Part shown: piece by piece, positions 33,721 through 42,283 of the stretch
How positions within the stretch are numbered: position 1 is the first letter of the stretch
How the letters are laid out: every line of letters starts with the position of its first letter
Source of the DNA: CAYREX01 sp964423505
GTDB lineage: Bacteria > Fermentibacterota > Fermentibacteria > Fermentibacterales > JCC-6
Direction: 5' to 3'
NCBI GenBank assembly: GCA_964423505.1
Contig: CAYREX010000003.1
Span: 124,001 to 188,000 of the forward strand
DNA: 64,000 nt
Made by a program: the position numbers and the translations under genes
The notes under the pieces: model-generated
Told to the model about the DNA's origin: nothing
Database searches by the model: none
Seen by the model: only the letters and a program-made list of their open reading frames with translations

Positions 33721-34231
33721 GATTGCATCTCTCCATTGGCGAGGGCCCGGGGAGGGCGGGTATCCCGCCGGTCGACTCCGTCATCGCTGACCCCGATCCG
33801 ACGGTGCGGCCGGAGAACCTGAAGAAGCCCCGAGTCGGTTGCCGGACAACCACATCCTGCAATACCTCATACTTCGACAGCGGTAATCGACGAAGGGTGG
33901 CCCGAGCCGGGTCCTCACCCCGCGGGGTCATGGGCTTTCGGCGGATGGCGGTGGGCGACGGAAGAAATTGTCTAACTTATGGGCTCCCAGGCTACATAAA
34001 CGGATTATATCGATTTGATTGATCTATTCGGTGATTAGCCTGGTGGTTGCATCGTGCTCCCGGGGCCGGATAGATAGAGTGTGCAGCAATTGAGCGGTAC
34101 GCTGACATTCTGATGGGGAGTGATCGTTGTTCTCGATATCCGATGATTCCTGCACTCACCCTGTCCGGGGGACAGCGGTGGACTGACGGGGTGGTGGCGG
34201 TTGCCGGGCCGAGGCCGCGGCTTCCGTCACC

Positions 34232-34270
34232 GGCACGGCCGGCCCCGGGGGGGCGGGGCCCGGCCGTGCC
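34232..34270. repeat. Large GC-rich inverted repeat
   Basis: GGCACGGCCGG (34232-34242) and its perfect complement (34260-34270) flank a 17-nt G/C stretch in which CCCC and GGGG could add pairs around a one-base bulge. It may be a transcription terminator for an untranslated transcript from the AT-rich island, or a cruciform-forming element. Confidence 0.6.
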
Positions 34271-34396
34271 TTCCGAAGCCGGGCGGTACGGAGGGCCGTG
34301 CCGGCATTCCCGGTCCTGCTTCTCATTCTCATCTCCCGGTCACCGGGAGTCGGAGCGCGAGGGGGGTCGAAGCTGATGGTCGAGGGCTCTTTCGTG

Positions 34397-34432
34397 GGAA
34401 TCGGAATCGGAATCGGAGTCGGATTCGGAGTG
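34397..34432 (+). repeat. Hexanucleotide tandem repeat (GGAATC-type)
   Basis: Six head-to-tail hexamers: three perfect GGAATC, then GGAGTC, GGATTC and GGAGTG. The tract ends 50 nt before the first ADP-ribosylglycohydrolase start codon. A hexamer keeps reading frame, so any length change would act on spacing rather than on frame. Confidence 0.85.
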
Positions 34433-34482
34433 GTTGAGGAGGGGCGAGAGGCGCCGTCAGCGGACAGGGGAGGGGGTCCCGG

Positions 34483-35502
34483 ATGAGACGCCTCGACGGG
34501 CTCATGATGAGCATAGCCGCCGGAGACGCTCTGGGAGCGACCAGCGAGTTCCTCCCTCGGGAAAGGGTGCCCATGCTCTTCGAGCGCGACATCATCCGCG
34601 CCGGAGGCTGGCCTCTGGCCCAGGTGGGGGGCGGATGGCTCGACCTGCCGCCCGGCGCACACACCGACGACACGGACACCGCCCTCTGCCTCTACTGCTC
34701 GGCCCGGGGCTCCGGCGGGTTCGACCCGGAGGACGTGCGACTGCGCTTCATCCGCTGGCTCTGCACCGCACCGAGGACCGTCGACGAGGGGGTGCTGAGC
34801 TCCGTCGGCAGGATGGCGGAGGGGGACTCCTGGGAGAGGGCGGGGGAGGCGGTCTTCTCCCAGCGGCCCTCCCTCCAGACGAACGGCAGCCTGAACCGCA
34901 ACGCCATAGCCGCCGCGCTGGAGGAGGAGCTGGAGCTGGGCTGGGAGTACTCGCTCAAACAGAGCCTCATGACCCACTACGCGCCGCTTCCGGTGCTCTG
35001 CTGCTGCGCCCACGGCTACATGCTCCACAGGCTCCTTGCCGGCGGGGAGATAGCCCCGGGGTGGACGGAGGGCTTCGCCGACCTCTGGAGCGCATGGCTG
35101 GAGGCCTCCGGCGACGAAGTGGTGAGCAGGTGGCGCTACCGGGTCGGCAGACACCTCGGGCCGGCCATGGCCCGACTGAGGGCGGCCGACTTCGACCCGC
35201 TCTCCTTCGACCCCTTCCGTGACCGCATCGAGGGGAGGGGAGACGACTGCCTGCTCACCCTACAGATAGCTAGCTGGGCCCTCCTCTGGTCCTCCAGCGA
35301 GCTCTCCTACCGGCCACCCGCCGGGTTCCCGGAGGAGGTCTTCCGCAGGAAGGGCGGATGGACCTTAGCCTGGGTGGCGCTTATCGGCCACGATGCCGAC
35401 ACCTATTGCGCCGTGACCGCCCCCCTGCTGTTCGCAAGGCACGGAGAGCTGCCGTCGGAGCTGCTCGAAGGGCTCCACGTGAGCTGCTGGCTGACCGGAT
35501 GA
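34483..35502 (+). CDS. ADP-ribosylglycohydrolase family protein (first of tandem pair)
   Basis: 339 residues from ATG 34483, with GGGGAGGGGG upstream. The all-helical DraG/ARH fold is shown by MMSIAAGDALGATSEF at the N-terminus, the metal-binding AHTDDTDTALCLY (Asp62, Asp63, Asp65) and the closing GHDADTYCAVTAP (DxDT) near residues 303-309. All Mg/Mn ligands expected of ARH enzymes are present, so it should be able to remove ADP-ribose from proteins or small molecules; the substrate is unknown. Between the motifs is a long Cys-bearing helix (VLCCCAHGYMLHRLLAGG). It overlaps its paralogue as ATGA. No ADP-ribosyltransferase was recognised nearby. Confidence 0.87.
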   Translation: MRRLDGLMMSIAAGDALGATSEFLPRERVPMLFERDIIRAGGWPLAQVGGGWLDLPPGAHTDDTDTALCLYCSARGSGGFDPEDVRLRFIRWLCTAPRTVDEGVLSSVGRMAEGDSWERAGEAVFSQRPSLQTNGSLNRNAIAAALEEELELGWEYSLKQSLMTHYAPLPVLCCCAHGYMLHRLLAGGEIAPGWTEGFADLWSAWLEASGDEVVSRWRYRVGRHLGPAMARLRAADFDPLSFDPFRDRIEGRGDDCLLTLQIASWALLWSSSELSYRPPAGFPEEVFRRKGGWTLAWVALIGHDADTYCAVTAPLLFARHGELPSELLEGLHVSCWLTG

Positions 35503-36632
35503 CCGACCCGGCAGAGGGGTATCGGGAAGTGGAAACCTCTTCCGCCCGCTCGGCAAAGGAGGCCCCGCCAGGGGACCGTTCCGGGAGGGCCGGGAGGAAG
35601 CGCCTGGAGCACCGGGCCCTGGTCGAGAGGGCGAGGCTGCTCATGGTCGGGCTCGCCGCAGGCGACTCACTCGGCTCCACCAGCGAGCTCAAGCACCGGA
35701 GTGACATGCCCTTCCTCTTCGAGGAGTACGGAGACTCGGACTGGCCCTACAGGCAGGCCGGTGGAGGCCCGTTCAACCTCGAGCCGGGAGACCCTACGGA
35801 CGAGACCGAGTCGGCGATGTGCATCTACAGGTCCTTCCTCGAGCTGGGCAGCTTCCATCCGGAGGAGATCATACACAGGCTGATCCGATGGAAGAGGGGG
35901 CACCCGACGGGCATCAAGGCAGACATGGTCAGCGCTCTCTCCTGGGCGGCCTGCAGCGACCGATGGTGGGAGGGCTCCCTTCACGAGTACCGCAGGTCTC
36001 CCAACAGGTACGGGAACACGGCCCTGGCCCGCAACGGCGTCGTCGCCGGGATGGCCAGGACGCTGGAGGAGGGCTTCAGGTACTCGCTCCACCAGTGCCT
36101 CCTGACCTGCTTCGCGCCGGTACCGGTCATCTGCTGCTGCGCCCAGACCTACCTGATAATGGACATGCTCGCCGGCGGTGTACCCGGGGAAGACTGGAGG
36201 AGGGACTTCGACCTCCTCCTTCGACTCTGGCTCGACAGCGACCGGGACGGCGTGCTGGAGATCTGGCGGCAGGAGATCGGAGGCGAGCTGGACTCCGTGC
36301 TGAGCCGTTTCATGAACACCAGGGTGGAGCCGGACGGATGGAACCCGCTGGAACACGACTGGGGCGCCAGCTACGACAACGTGATGCTGACCTTCAGGAT
36401 AGCAATGTGGGCACTGCGCTGGTCCCTCCGGAGCGATGGGCGAATGGAGTGCAGGACCGCCATCAGCGGGAGGGCCTTCCGGAGAAGCGGTCCCTGGACG
36501 CTCGGGTGGGTAGCCCTTCTCGGTCACCATTCCGACACCTACGGCGCCGCGACGGGGCCTCTCATAGCAGCGGCCCACGGTGGCGTTCCGGAGGGTATGA
36601 CCAGCGGCCTCTCGGTTCTGAGGAGGCTCTAG
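35499..36632 (+). CDS. ADP-ribosylglycohydrolase paralogue with altered metal motifs
   Basis: 377 residues from ATG 35499 (ATGA overlap). A charged 45-residue N-terminal tail (GDRSGRAGRKRLEHRALVERA) precedes the same fold: LMVGLAAGDSLGSTSELKH, then PTDETESAMCIY where the first gene has TDDTD, and GHHSDTYGAATGP where it has HDADT. Thus Asp is changed to Glu at two metal positions and to His at one. The rest stays alignable, including the CCCAQTYLIMDMLAGG helix and FRIAMWALRWSL. This could be a catalytically weak regulator or partner, or an enzyme with a different metal geometry. Confidence 0.83.
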   Translation: MTDPAEGYREVETSSARSAKEAPPGDRSGRAGRKRLEHRALVERARLLMVGLAAGDSLGSTSELKHRSDMPFLFEEYGDSDWPYRQAGGGPFNLEPGDPTDETESAMCIYRSFLELGSFHPEEIIHRLIRWKRGHPTGIKADMVSALSWAACSDRWWEGSLHEYRRSPNRYGNTALARNGVVAGMARTLEEGFRYSLHQCLLTCFAPVPVICCCAQTYLIMDMLAGGVPGEDWRRDFDLLLRLWLDSDRDGVLEIWRQEIGGELDSVLSRFMNTRVEPDGWNPLEHDWGASYDNVMLTFRIAMWALRWSLRSDGRMECRTAISGRAFRRSGPWTLGWVALLGHHSDTYGAATGPLIAAAHGGVPEGMTSGLSVLRRL

Positions 36633-36645
36633 GGCCCGTCCCCGC

Positions 36646-37341
36646 TCAGACGCCCTTGCCGCCCTCCGAGCCCCCGGCGGAGTCGGTGAAGAACCACATG
36701 TCCACCCGGTTCGCGTCCCGGATGAACTCGCTCCTCCTCTGGTACCGCTCGGCTATCCTGTCCGCGTTCGCCCTGAGCGAGTCGCGCCTGAAGGCGTCGC
36801 GAAGGAGTATCTGGGCGTTGGGCTCGTTCCAGGGCATGGCCATCATGCCCCTGTTGCGCCTGGTGAGGTCGAGGTAGTCCCAGGATGCCTCCGCCGCCCG
36901 GCGGGGGCCGTAGTACTCGGTGGCCCAGAGGACGACGGCGTACTCCCAGAGCAGCGCCTCGTCACGGGGGTTGTACCGGAGGCCCCGCTCCAGCAGCTCG
37001 ATGCCCTCCTCCTCGGCACCCAGGTTCACGGCGAGATGGTATCCCCCGTCCACGTAGGCCATCACGTAGTTCGGGTCCAGCCTCACTATGAGCCAGAGGT
37101 GGGGGAGGTAGTCGGTGGCCGTGGACCAGTCGGTTCCCTGGTACATCCAGATGTGGTGGTACTGGTCCAGCTTGAGCCAGAGGATGTCGGCCATGAAGCT
37201 GCCGAAATAGTGGAGACCGCTCTCCACCGCCTGCCCGGCCACGTTGCGGGAGGCGGTCTCCCGGGAGACCAGGGCGCCCGATACGACGGCGATGGCCAGG
37301 AAGGCCAGTGCCGCGAGGATGAGGAGAAGGTCCCGTCTCAT
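36646..37341 (-). CDS. Membrane-anchored TPR-like protein of the ABC operon
   Basis: 231 residues from ATG 37341 (ATGA overlap with the lipoprotein gene). One N-terminal membrane helix (LLLILAALAFLAIAVVSGALV), then helical repeats resembling TPRs: FGSFMADILWLKLDQYHHIW, LPHLWLIVRLDPNYVMAYVDGGYHLAV, LLERGLRYNPRDEALLWEYAVVLW and AEASWDYLDLTRRN. The repeated P-xx-xxA-x-Y pattern is typical of TPRs. It is the last gene of a four-gene run (ATPase, permease, His-rich lipoprotein, this), all joined by 4-nt overlaps, so its role is tied to that transporter. The family is otherwise unnamed to me. Confidence 0.75.
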   Translation of the reverse strand: MRRDLLLILAALAFLAIAVVSGALVSRETASRNVAGQAVESGLHYFGSFMADILWLKLDQYHHIWMYQGTDWSTATDYLPHLWLIVRLDPNYVMAYVDGGYHLAVNLGAEEEGIELLERGLRYNPRDEALLWEYAVVLWATEYYGPRRAAEASWDYLDLTRRNRGMMAMPWNEPNAQILLRDAFRRDSLRANADRIAERYQRRSEFIRDANRVDMWFFTDSAGGSEGGKGV

Positions 37342-37781
37342 CCGGCGCTGCGCCTGCCGGCCAGCCTGGACGCCAGGAGGACGGCACCGGCCAGCGCAAG
37401 GAGTATGAGGATGTCCCTGACTATCTTCGGCCAGATGAAGGGCGCCGCCCAGGGCTGGTTGAAGAGCCACTGGGTTCCGTGGTTCCGCTCGCCCGGCTCG
37501 TGGATGTGCATCCCGCCGCCCGAGAGCCGGCCGGCGGTGACGCTGTCCGGGGCCTGAGCCTCGCCGTCCCCGTCATCGTGCCCGTGGTCGCAGTCTCCGG
37601 TATGCTCGTGGTCGTGCGCGTGGTCCGCTTCCCCGGCGTGCCCATGCTCATGGTCATGGTCGTGGTCCTCTCCCAGGTGCTCCTCCGGGGCCACCTCGGC
37701 CACGTCGTAGTCCACCCTGTCGAAGCAGCCGGCGACAGCCAGCAGCAGAGCCGCGGAGATGATGACCGCCGGGGCCCTCAC
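37338..37781 (-). CDS. His/Asp-rich lipoprotein with C-terminal membrane helix
   Basis: 147 residues from GTG 37781, overlapping the permease stop as GTGA. The signal peptide ends in a lipobox (LLLAVAGC), so the mature N-terminus would be lipid-modified Cys. Then comes a strongly metal-binding run rich in His, Asp and Glu (DHDHDHEHGHAGEADHAHD and DHGHDDGDGE, about residues 40-72). After GMHIHEPGERNHGTQWLFNQP there is a second membrane segment (IVRDILILLALAGAVLLAS) at the C-terminus, unusual for a lipoprotein. His-rich loops of this kind bind Zn, Ni or Cu in transport proteins such as ZnuA. With the ABC ATPase and permease it suggests metal handling, but that is inference. Confidence 0.8.
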   Translation of the reverse strand: MRAPAVIISAALLLAVAGCFDRVDYDVAEVAPEEHLGEDHDHDHEHGHAGEADHAHDHEHTGDCDHGHDDGDGEAQAPDSVTAGRLSGGGMHIHEPGERNHGTQWLFNQPWAAPFIWPKIVRDILILLALAGAVLLASRLAGRRSAG

Positions 37782-38529
37782 TTCAGGTCCCTCGTCCGGA
37801 AGAGCGCCAGGGCCACGGAGAGCATGAAGGCCATGTAGGTCAGTCCGTAGAGGGCCGCTAGCAGGAAGTAGAGGTCCGGCACGTCGAAGCCGTGCGTTAT
37901 CGGGTCCTTGAGGTGGAAGGTGTCCATGTGCGGTAGGAGGAGCCTCAGGACCCGCATCGGACCCGGCGCGGCCGGGAAGAGGCTCACGAAGTCCACCACC
38001 GACATCTGGGAGACTATGAAGAGCAGGATGGTCAGCGGGGCGTTGAGCGGGGGAGAGGTCCAGAAGCTGAAGAAGAAGACCACCGCCAGCAGGAACCATC
38101 CCTCGATCAGCAGGAGCCCGGTTGCCGGCACCAGGTCAGCAGGTATCGCGTTGCCGCTGCCGACCAGTACCGCCATGAGACCCAGGCAGCCGACCAGGAG
38201 GGCCGCGCCCTGGACTATGGCGGCGCCCAGGAAGCGTCCCATGAGGTACTGCCCGCGGGAGAGGGGTACGGCCAGCAGAGGCATGACGGTCCTCTGCTCC
38301 CGGTCCCTCGGGTAGATGTTGGACCCCACACCGATAGCGAGCAGCAGCGCGCCCACCTCCAGGCCGAAGAGCCCGAAGTCGAGCACGAAGCGTCCCTCGT
38401 TGCCGACCCCGAAGCTGGGCACCTGGCCCAGCCCGAACAGGGCGAGCAGGATGACCATGCTTATGCCGTAGATGGTGCGCCTCCTGAGAAGGGTGCGCAT
38501 GGTCATCGCGGCGAAGGTCCAGACCGGCC

Positions 38530-38533
<4 letters not shown>
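37778..38533 (-). CDS. ABC transporter permease (ABC-2 type)
   Basis: 251 residues from ATG 38533 (ATGA overlap with the ATPase gene). Six hydrophobic segments: GISMVILLALFGLGQ, LFGLEVGALLLAIGVG, AAIVQGAALLVGCLGLMAVL, LLLIEGWFLLAVVFFFSF, LTILLFIVSQMSVVDFV and LLAALYGLTYMAFMLSVALALF. The cytosolic coupling loop has NIYPRDREQRTVMPLLAVPLSRGQYLMGR, common in NosY/GldF-like ABC-2 permeases. It presumably pairs with the following ATPase; the cargo is unknown, though the neighbouring His-rich lipoprotein hints at metal or copper-enzyme maturation. Confidence 0.85.
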
Positions 38534-39414
<881 letters not shown>

Positions 39415-39612
39415 CGTGCTCCTCCCGGTCAGTGGAAAATATGAAAAGAGAGCGGGGTGACCAGCCCCCGAAGGGTGCTCTGGTCCGGCCTCCGGGGCGC
39501 TGTTATCTTTCCACTTCGTCACAGCTCCGCGCGGGAGGCGGCCCTACCCGTCAGGGCCGCGGCGGCGGAGCGCTCCGCCAACAGGACCAACCGCAACCGG
39601 AAGAGGGCCCAA

Positions 39613-40770
39613 ATGCTCGTACCCCCCCACGGAGGAAGACTCGTCGACAGGCAGCTGGAGGGTAGCGACGCCGAGTCGCTCGTGGCCGAAGCGGAGAGCC
39701 TCCCGTCGCTGACGCTCAACGCCAGGGAGCTCTGCGACCTGGAGATGATAGGCAACGGCGCGATGAGCCCGCTGGAGGGCTTCATGTGCCGAGACGACTA
39801 CCTCTCGGTCGTGGACCTCATGCACCTGACGGCCGGGCCGGTCTGGTCGCTTCCGGTGACCCTCTCCGCCAAGAGCGGCGACGACGAGGCGGTCCCCGGG
39901 AAGAGGTATGCCCTGGTCGACGCCGAGGGGACCGTATGGGGTGACATCCTGGTGGAGGACGTCTACCGAGCCGACCTGGAGGTGGAGGCGGAGAGAACCC
40001 TCGGCACCACCGACGAGGCCCACCCGGGGGTCGCCTACCTCGGGGCGCTCGAGGGCACCTACGTTGGCGGCCGGGTCCGCTCGATACGCAGGAGGGAGCT
40101 GGAGAGCTTCCCCCGCTACAGGCTCGACCCGAAGGAGACCAGGGTGCTCTTCCGGGCCAGGGGCTGGCGGACGGTGGTCGCCTTCCAGACCAGGAACCCC
40201 ATCCACAGGGCTCACGAGTACATACAGAAGTGCGCCATGGAGATAGTCGACGGGCTCCTGCTTCATCCGCTGGTCGGCGAGACCAAGAGCGGAGACATCC
40301 CCGCCGATGTCAGGATGCGCTGCTACGAGGTGCTTCTGGACGGGTACTACCCGCAGACCAGGGTGGCCATGAGCGTCTTCCCGGCCGCCATGCGCTACGG
40401 CGGCCCCAGGGAGGCGGTGTTCCACGCCATCCTCCGGAAGAACTACGGATGCAGCCACTTCATCGTCGGCCGCGACCATGCCGGCGTCGGCGACTACTAC
40501 GGGACCTACGACGCCCAGATGATATTCGACAGGTTCGAGAGCGACGAGCTGGACATCGTACCGCTGAAGTTCGAGCACGCTTTCTACTGCAGGGTCTGCG
40601 GCGGCATGGCCACCGCCAAGACCTGCTCTCACGGGAGCGAGCACCACCTGTTCCTCGCCGGGAGGAAGGTGCGGGCAATGCTCAGGGCCGGCCAGACGCC
40701 GCCCCCGGAGTTCACGAGGCCCGAGATAGCCGAGATTCTGATGAAGGCCACTGAGGAGGAGACCCGATGA
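39613..40770 (+). CDS. sat: Sulfate adenylyltransferase (ATP sulfurylase)
   Basis: 385 residues from ATG 39613; a longer open frame upstream is GC-biased and not family-like. Sat catalyses ATP plus sulfate to APS plus pyrophosphate. The PUA-like N-terminus (SLPSLTLNARELCDLEMIGNGAMSPLEGFM) is followed by the catalytic core with FQTRNPIHRAHEYIQK (the TxNPxHxxH motif), GRDHAGVGDYYGTYDAQ and MRYGGPREAVFHA. A Zn-type site, FYCRVCGGMATAKTCSH, is typical of the form found in dissimilatory sulfur organisms and relatives. No APS reductase or sulfite reductase is in the window. It is joined by ATGA to an APS-kinase-like gene. Confidence 0.94.
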   Translation: MLVPPHGGRLVDRQLEGSDAESLVAEAESLPSLTLNARELCDLEMIGNGAMSPLEGFMCRDDYLSVVDLMHLTAGPVWSLPVTLSAKSGDDEAVPGKRYALVDAEGTVWGDILVEDVYRADLEVEAERTLGTTDEAHPGVAYLGALEGTYVGGRVRSIRRRELESFPRYRLDPKETRVLFRARGWRTVVAFQTRNPIHRAHEYIQKCAMEIVDGLLLHPLVGETKSGDIPADVRMRCYEVLLDGYYPQTRVAMSVFPAAMRYGGPREAVFHAILRKNYGCSHFIVGRDHAGVGDYYGTYDAQMIFDRFESDELDIVPLKFEHAFYCRVCGGMATAKTCSHGSEHHLFLAGRKVRAMLRAGQTPPPEFTRPEIAEILMKATEEETR

Positions 40771-41183
40771 AGGGGCTCATCATCTGGATAACCGACACGG
40801 GAAGCGACGAGACCCTCCTCGACGAGCTGGGGAGAGAGATAGCCGACAGGGGCGGCAGGGTGGAGGTCCTCCACCGGGAGGCCACCGGGAGCATGGGCAT
40901 GGACGTCTCGGACGAGGCCTCGAAGGCCGCCGCCTGCGCCATGATAGCCAGGCACGGAGTGGTCGTTGTGACGACCGGCGGCGAGTCCCCCGCCCTGGAC
41001 TGCGGCGACGAGATCGAGGTCCGGAGGATACCGGCCTCGGAGCTGGCGGGCGACCTGGCCCACGGAGAGTTCATGAGGAGCCTCGAGCTGGCCGGGCTGG
41101 TCCCACCGCCGAAGCACGACGTCGACCCGGACGAGGAGGAGGGGATACTGGAGAAGCTGCGCGACCTGGGATACCTGGAGTAG
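40767..41183 (+). CDS. Degenerate APS-kinase-like protein lacking the P-loop
   Basis: 138 residues from ATG 40767, overlapping sat by 4 nt. It follows APS kinase (CysC) along most of its length but is about 50 residues short. KGLIIWITDTGSDETLLDELGREIADRGGRVEVLH aligns with the first strand, P-loop and helix, yet the Walker A GxSGxGKT is replaced by DTGSDETL. AACAMIARHGVVVVTTG matches the VAxLLxxNGVxVIxxx strand, and PPPKHDVDPDEEEGILEKLRDLGYLE matches the C-terminal helix. ATP binding by the usual loop is impossible. Perhaps a regulatory or structural partner of Sat, or a decaying gene kept by coupling. The alignment is by eye. Confidence 0.7.
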   Translation: MKGLIIWITDTGSDETLLDELGREIADRGGRVEVLHREATGSMGMDVSDEASKAAACAMIARHGVVVVTTGGESPALDCGDEIEVRRIPASELAGDLAHGEFMRSLELAGLVPPPKHDVDPDEEEGILEKLRDLGYLE

Positions 41184-41200
41184 AGCGGAGCGGTACTGCC

Positions 41201-41398
41201 CTACTCCATGTAGCCCAGGCCCTCCATCTTCCTCCTGATCTCCTCCTCCGACTCCCCCTCCTCGGGCGAGAGCGCCTCCAGCTCCCGCTCGAGGACGTGG
41301 ATGACGAACTCCTCGGGGGAGGAGTAGCCTCCGGCCTCCGCCACCCGCCGGAGCCTCTCCAGGGTACCCCCGTCGAGCTTCAGCTTCATCTTCGGCAT
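41201..41398 (-). CDS. Small ribbon-helix-helix-like protein
   Basis: 65 residues from ATG 41398, with GGGAGGG before it. The strand MPKMKLKLDGGTLERLRRVAEAG followed by a helix and YSSPEEFVIHVLERELEAL resembles an RHH/CopG-type DNA-binding fold with an added acidic C-terminal tail (SPEEGESEEEIRRKMEGLGYME). RHH proteins are often regulators or antitoxins. The last residues, LGYME, match endings seen in AlkP-superfamily neighbours elsewhere, which may be coincidence. It is the last gene of the leftward AlkP cluster. Confidence 0.65.
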   Translation of the reverse strand: MPKMKLKLDGGTLERLRRVAEAGGYSSPEEFVIHVLERELEALSPEEGESEEEIRRKMEGLGYME

Positions 41399-41456
41399 CC
41401 GTCCCTCCCTTCCGGTGCCGGTGCGGCGGCCAGGGTCGTCAGGCCGCGACCGGCGG

Positions 41457-42278
41457 TCATATCCTTACGCGGAGCACCCGTGCGCCGACAAGGGCCGACA
41501 GGCTCGCCATCACCAGGAAGACAGCCGCCCAGGACCATCTCCCCACCAGCATGTCGTAGTCCACGCCGGAGAGGCTCCAGCGTCCCTCCACCGGCCCGAC
41601 TCCGATCCTCTCCGCCCCGCCCGTCCCCGGCTCCATAGGGGCCTCCGGTCCGGGGGTGAGGTCGAACCCGTCGTAGACAAGCCTCCCGGAGCCCTCGCCG
41701 GAGGCGCCCACGGTGAACGTCGTGCCCTCTACAGTGACCCTCACCGGGGCGGGGGAGCCGGCATTCGGGGAGAGCCTGAAGGATGCCTCCATCAGGGTGT
41801 CCACCATGACGACTGGTGGGACGTACTCGAAGTCCTCCCCGGCGGGTACCACCATCTCCCTCTCCGGAAGACCCTCCTCCCACGCGAGTGTCAGGGTCAG
41901 CGCCCGGCCCGGCTCCGGTCCGGCGCCGCCGTACCTGGCCTCCAGCTGACCCCAGGTGAGCGCGAAGGGAAGGGCGATGACCAGCAGCGGCACGAGCAGG
42001 AGCCAGAGGTAGACGAAGTTGGAGGCGATGAGGCCGCCGGCCAGCCTGAGCACGACCGTGGGCCTGCTGACGTGGAGCAGGATGCCCGCCACCTGGCCGC
42101 CCATCCTTCGGCGTATTCGCCTTATCCGCGCCTGGTCGGAGACCGCCCCGAACACAGCTATCATCCAGACGCCCGTGAGCAGGGAGACGAAGAGCAGGCC
42201 CCAGACCGGCGGCAGCCCCCGGAAGGGGAGGAGCAGCAGGTCGAAGATGCTGTCGATGACCCCGCCCACGGCCCCCAC
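41457..42278 (-). CDS. Conserved integral membrane protein of the AlkP cluster
   Basis: 273 residues from GTG 42278 (GGGGAGGG upstream, 5 nt after the AlkP stop). Membrane segments: residues 8-45 (DLLLLPFRGLPPVWGLLFVSLLTGVWMIAVFG), then a basic cytosolic stretch (QARIRRIRRRMGG), then 75-107 (LIASNFVYLWLLLVPLLVIALPF). A periplasmic beta domain of about 130 residues follows (WEEGLPEREMVVPAGEDFEYVPP, SGRLVYDGFDLTPG) and a final helix (AAVFLVMASLSALVGA). The pattern (PFRGLPPxxGLLFxSLLTG plus SNFVYLW) is one I have seen beside phosphodiesterase-like AlkP genes in other bacteria, but it has no assigned function. Confidence 0.75.
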   Translation of the reverse strand: MGAVGGVIDSIFDLLLLPFRGLPPVWGLLFVSLLTGVWMIAVFGAVSDQARIRRIRRRMGGQVAGILLHVSRPTVVLRLAGGLIASNFVYLWLLLVPLLVIALPFALTWGQLEARYGGAGPEPGRALTLTLAWEEGLPEREMVVPAGEDFEYVPPVVMVDTLMEASFRLSPNAGSPAPVRVTVEGTTFTVGASGEGSGRLVYDGFDLTPGPEAPMEPGTGGAERIGVGPVEGRWSLSGVDYDMLVGRWSWAAVFLVMASLSALVGARVLRVRI

Positions 42279-42283
42279 CGGGC

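Larger units (their letters stand above)
33674..34482. other. 809-nt intergenic region with AT-rich island and hairpins
   Basis: No credible protein gene is seen. From the left it holds a small hairpin (33697-33720), a mixed region, an AT-rich island (about 33960-34060), a large GC hairpin (34232-34270), and a hexanucleotide repeat (34397-34432) just before the ADP-ribosylglycohydrolase genes. The base composition dip is unlike the rest of the window and may mark a promoter region, an untranslated RNA or a transfer junction. Confidence 0.6.

Noticed and set aside
39415..39612. A SAM or other riboswitch upstream of sat
   Set aside because: No conserved riboswitch core is recognisable; only short GC hairpins are present.
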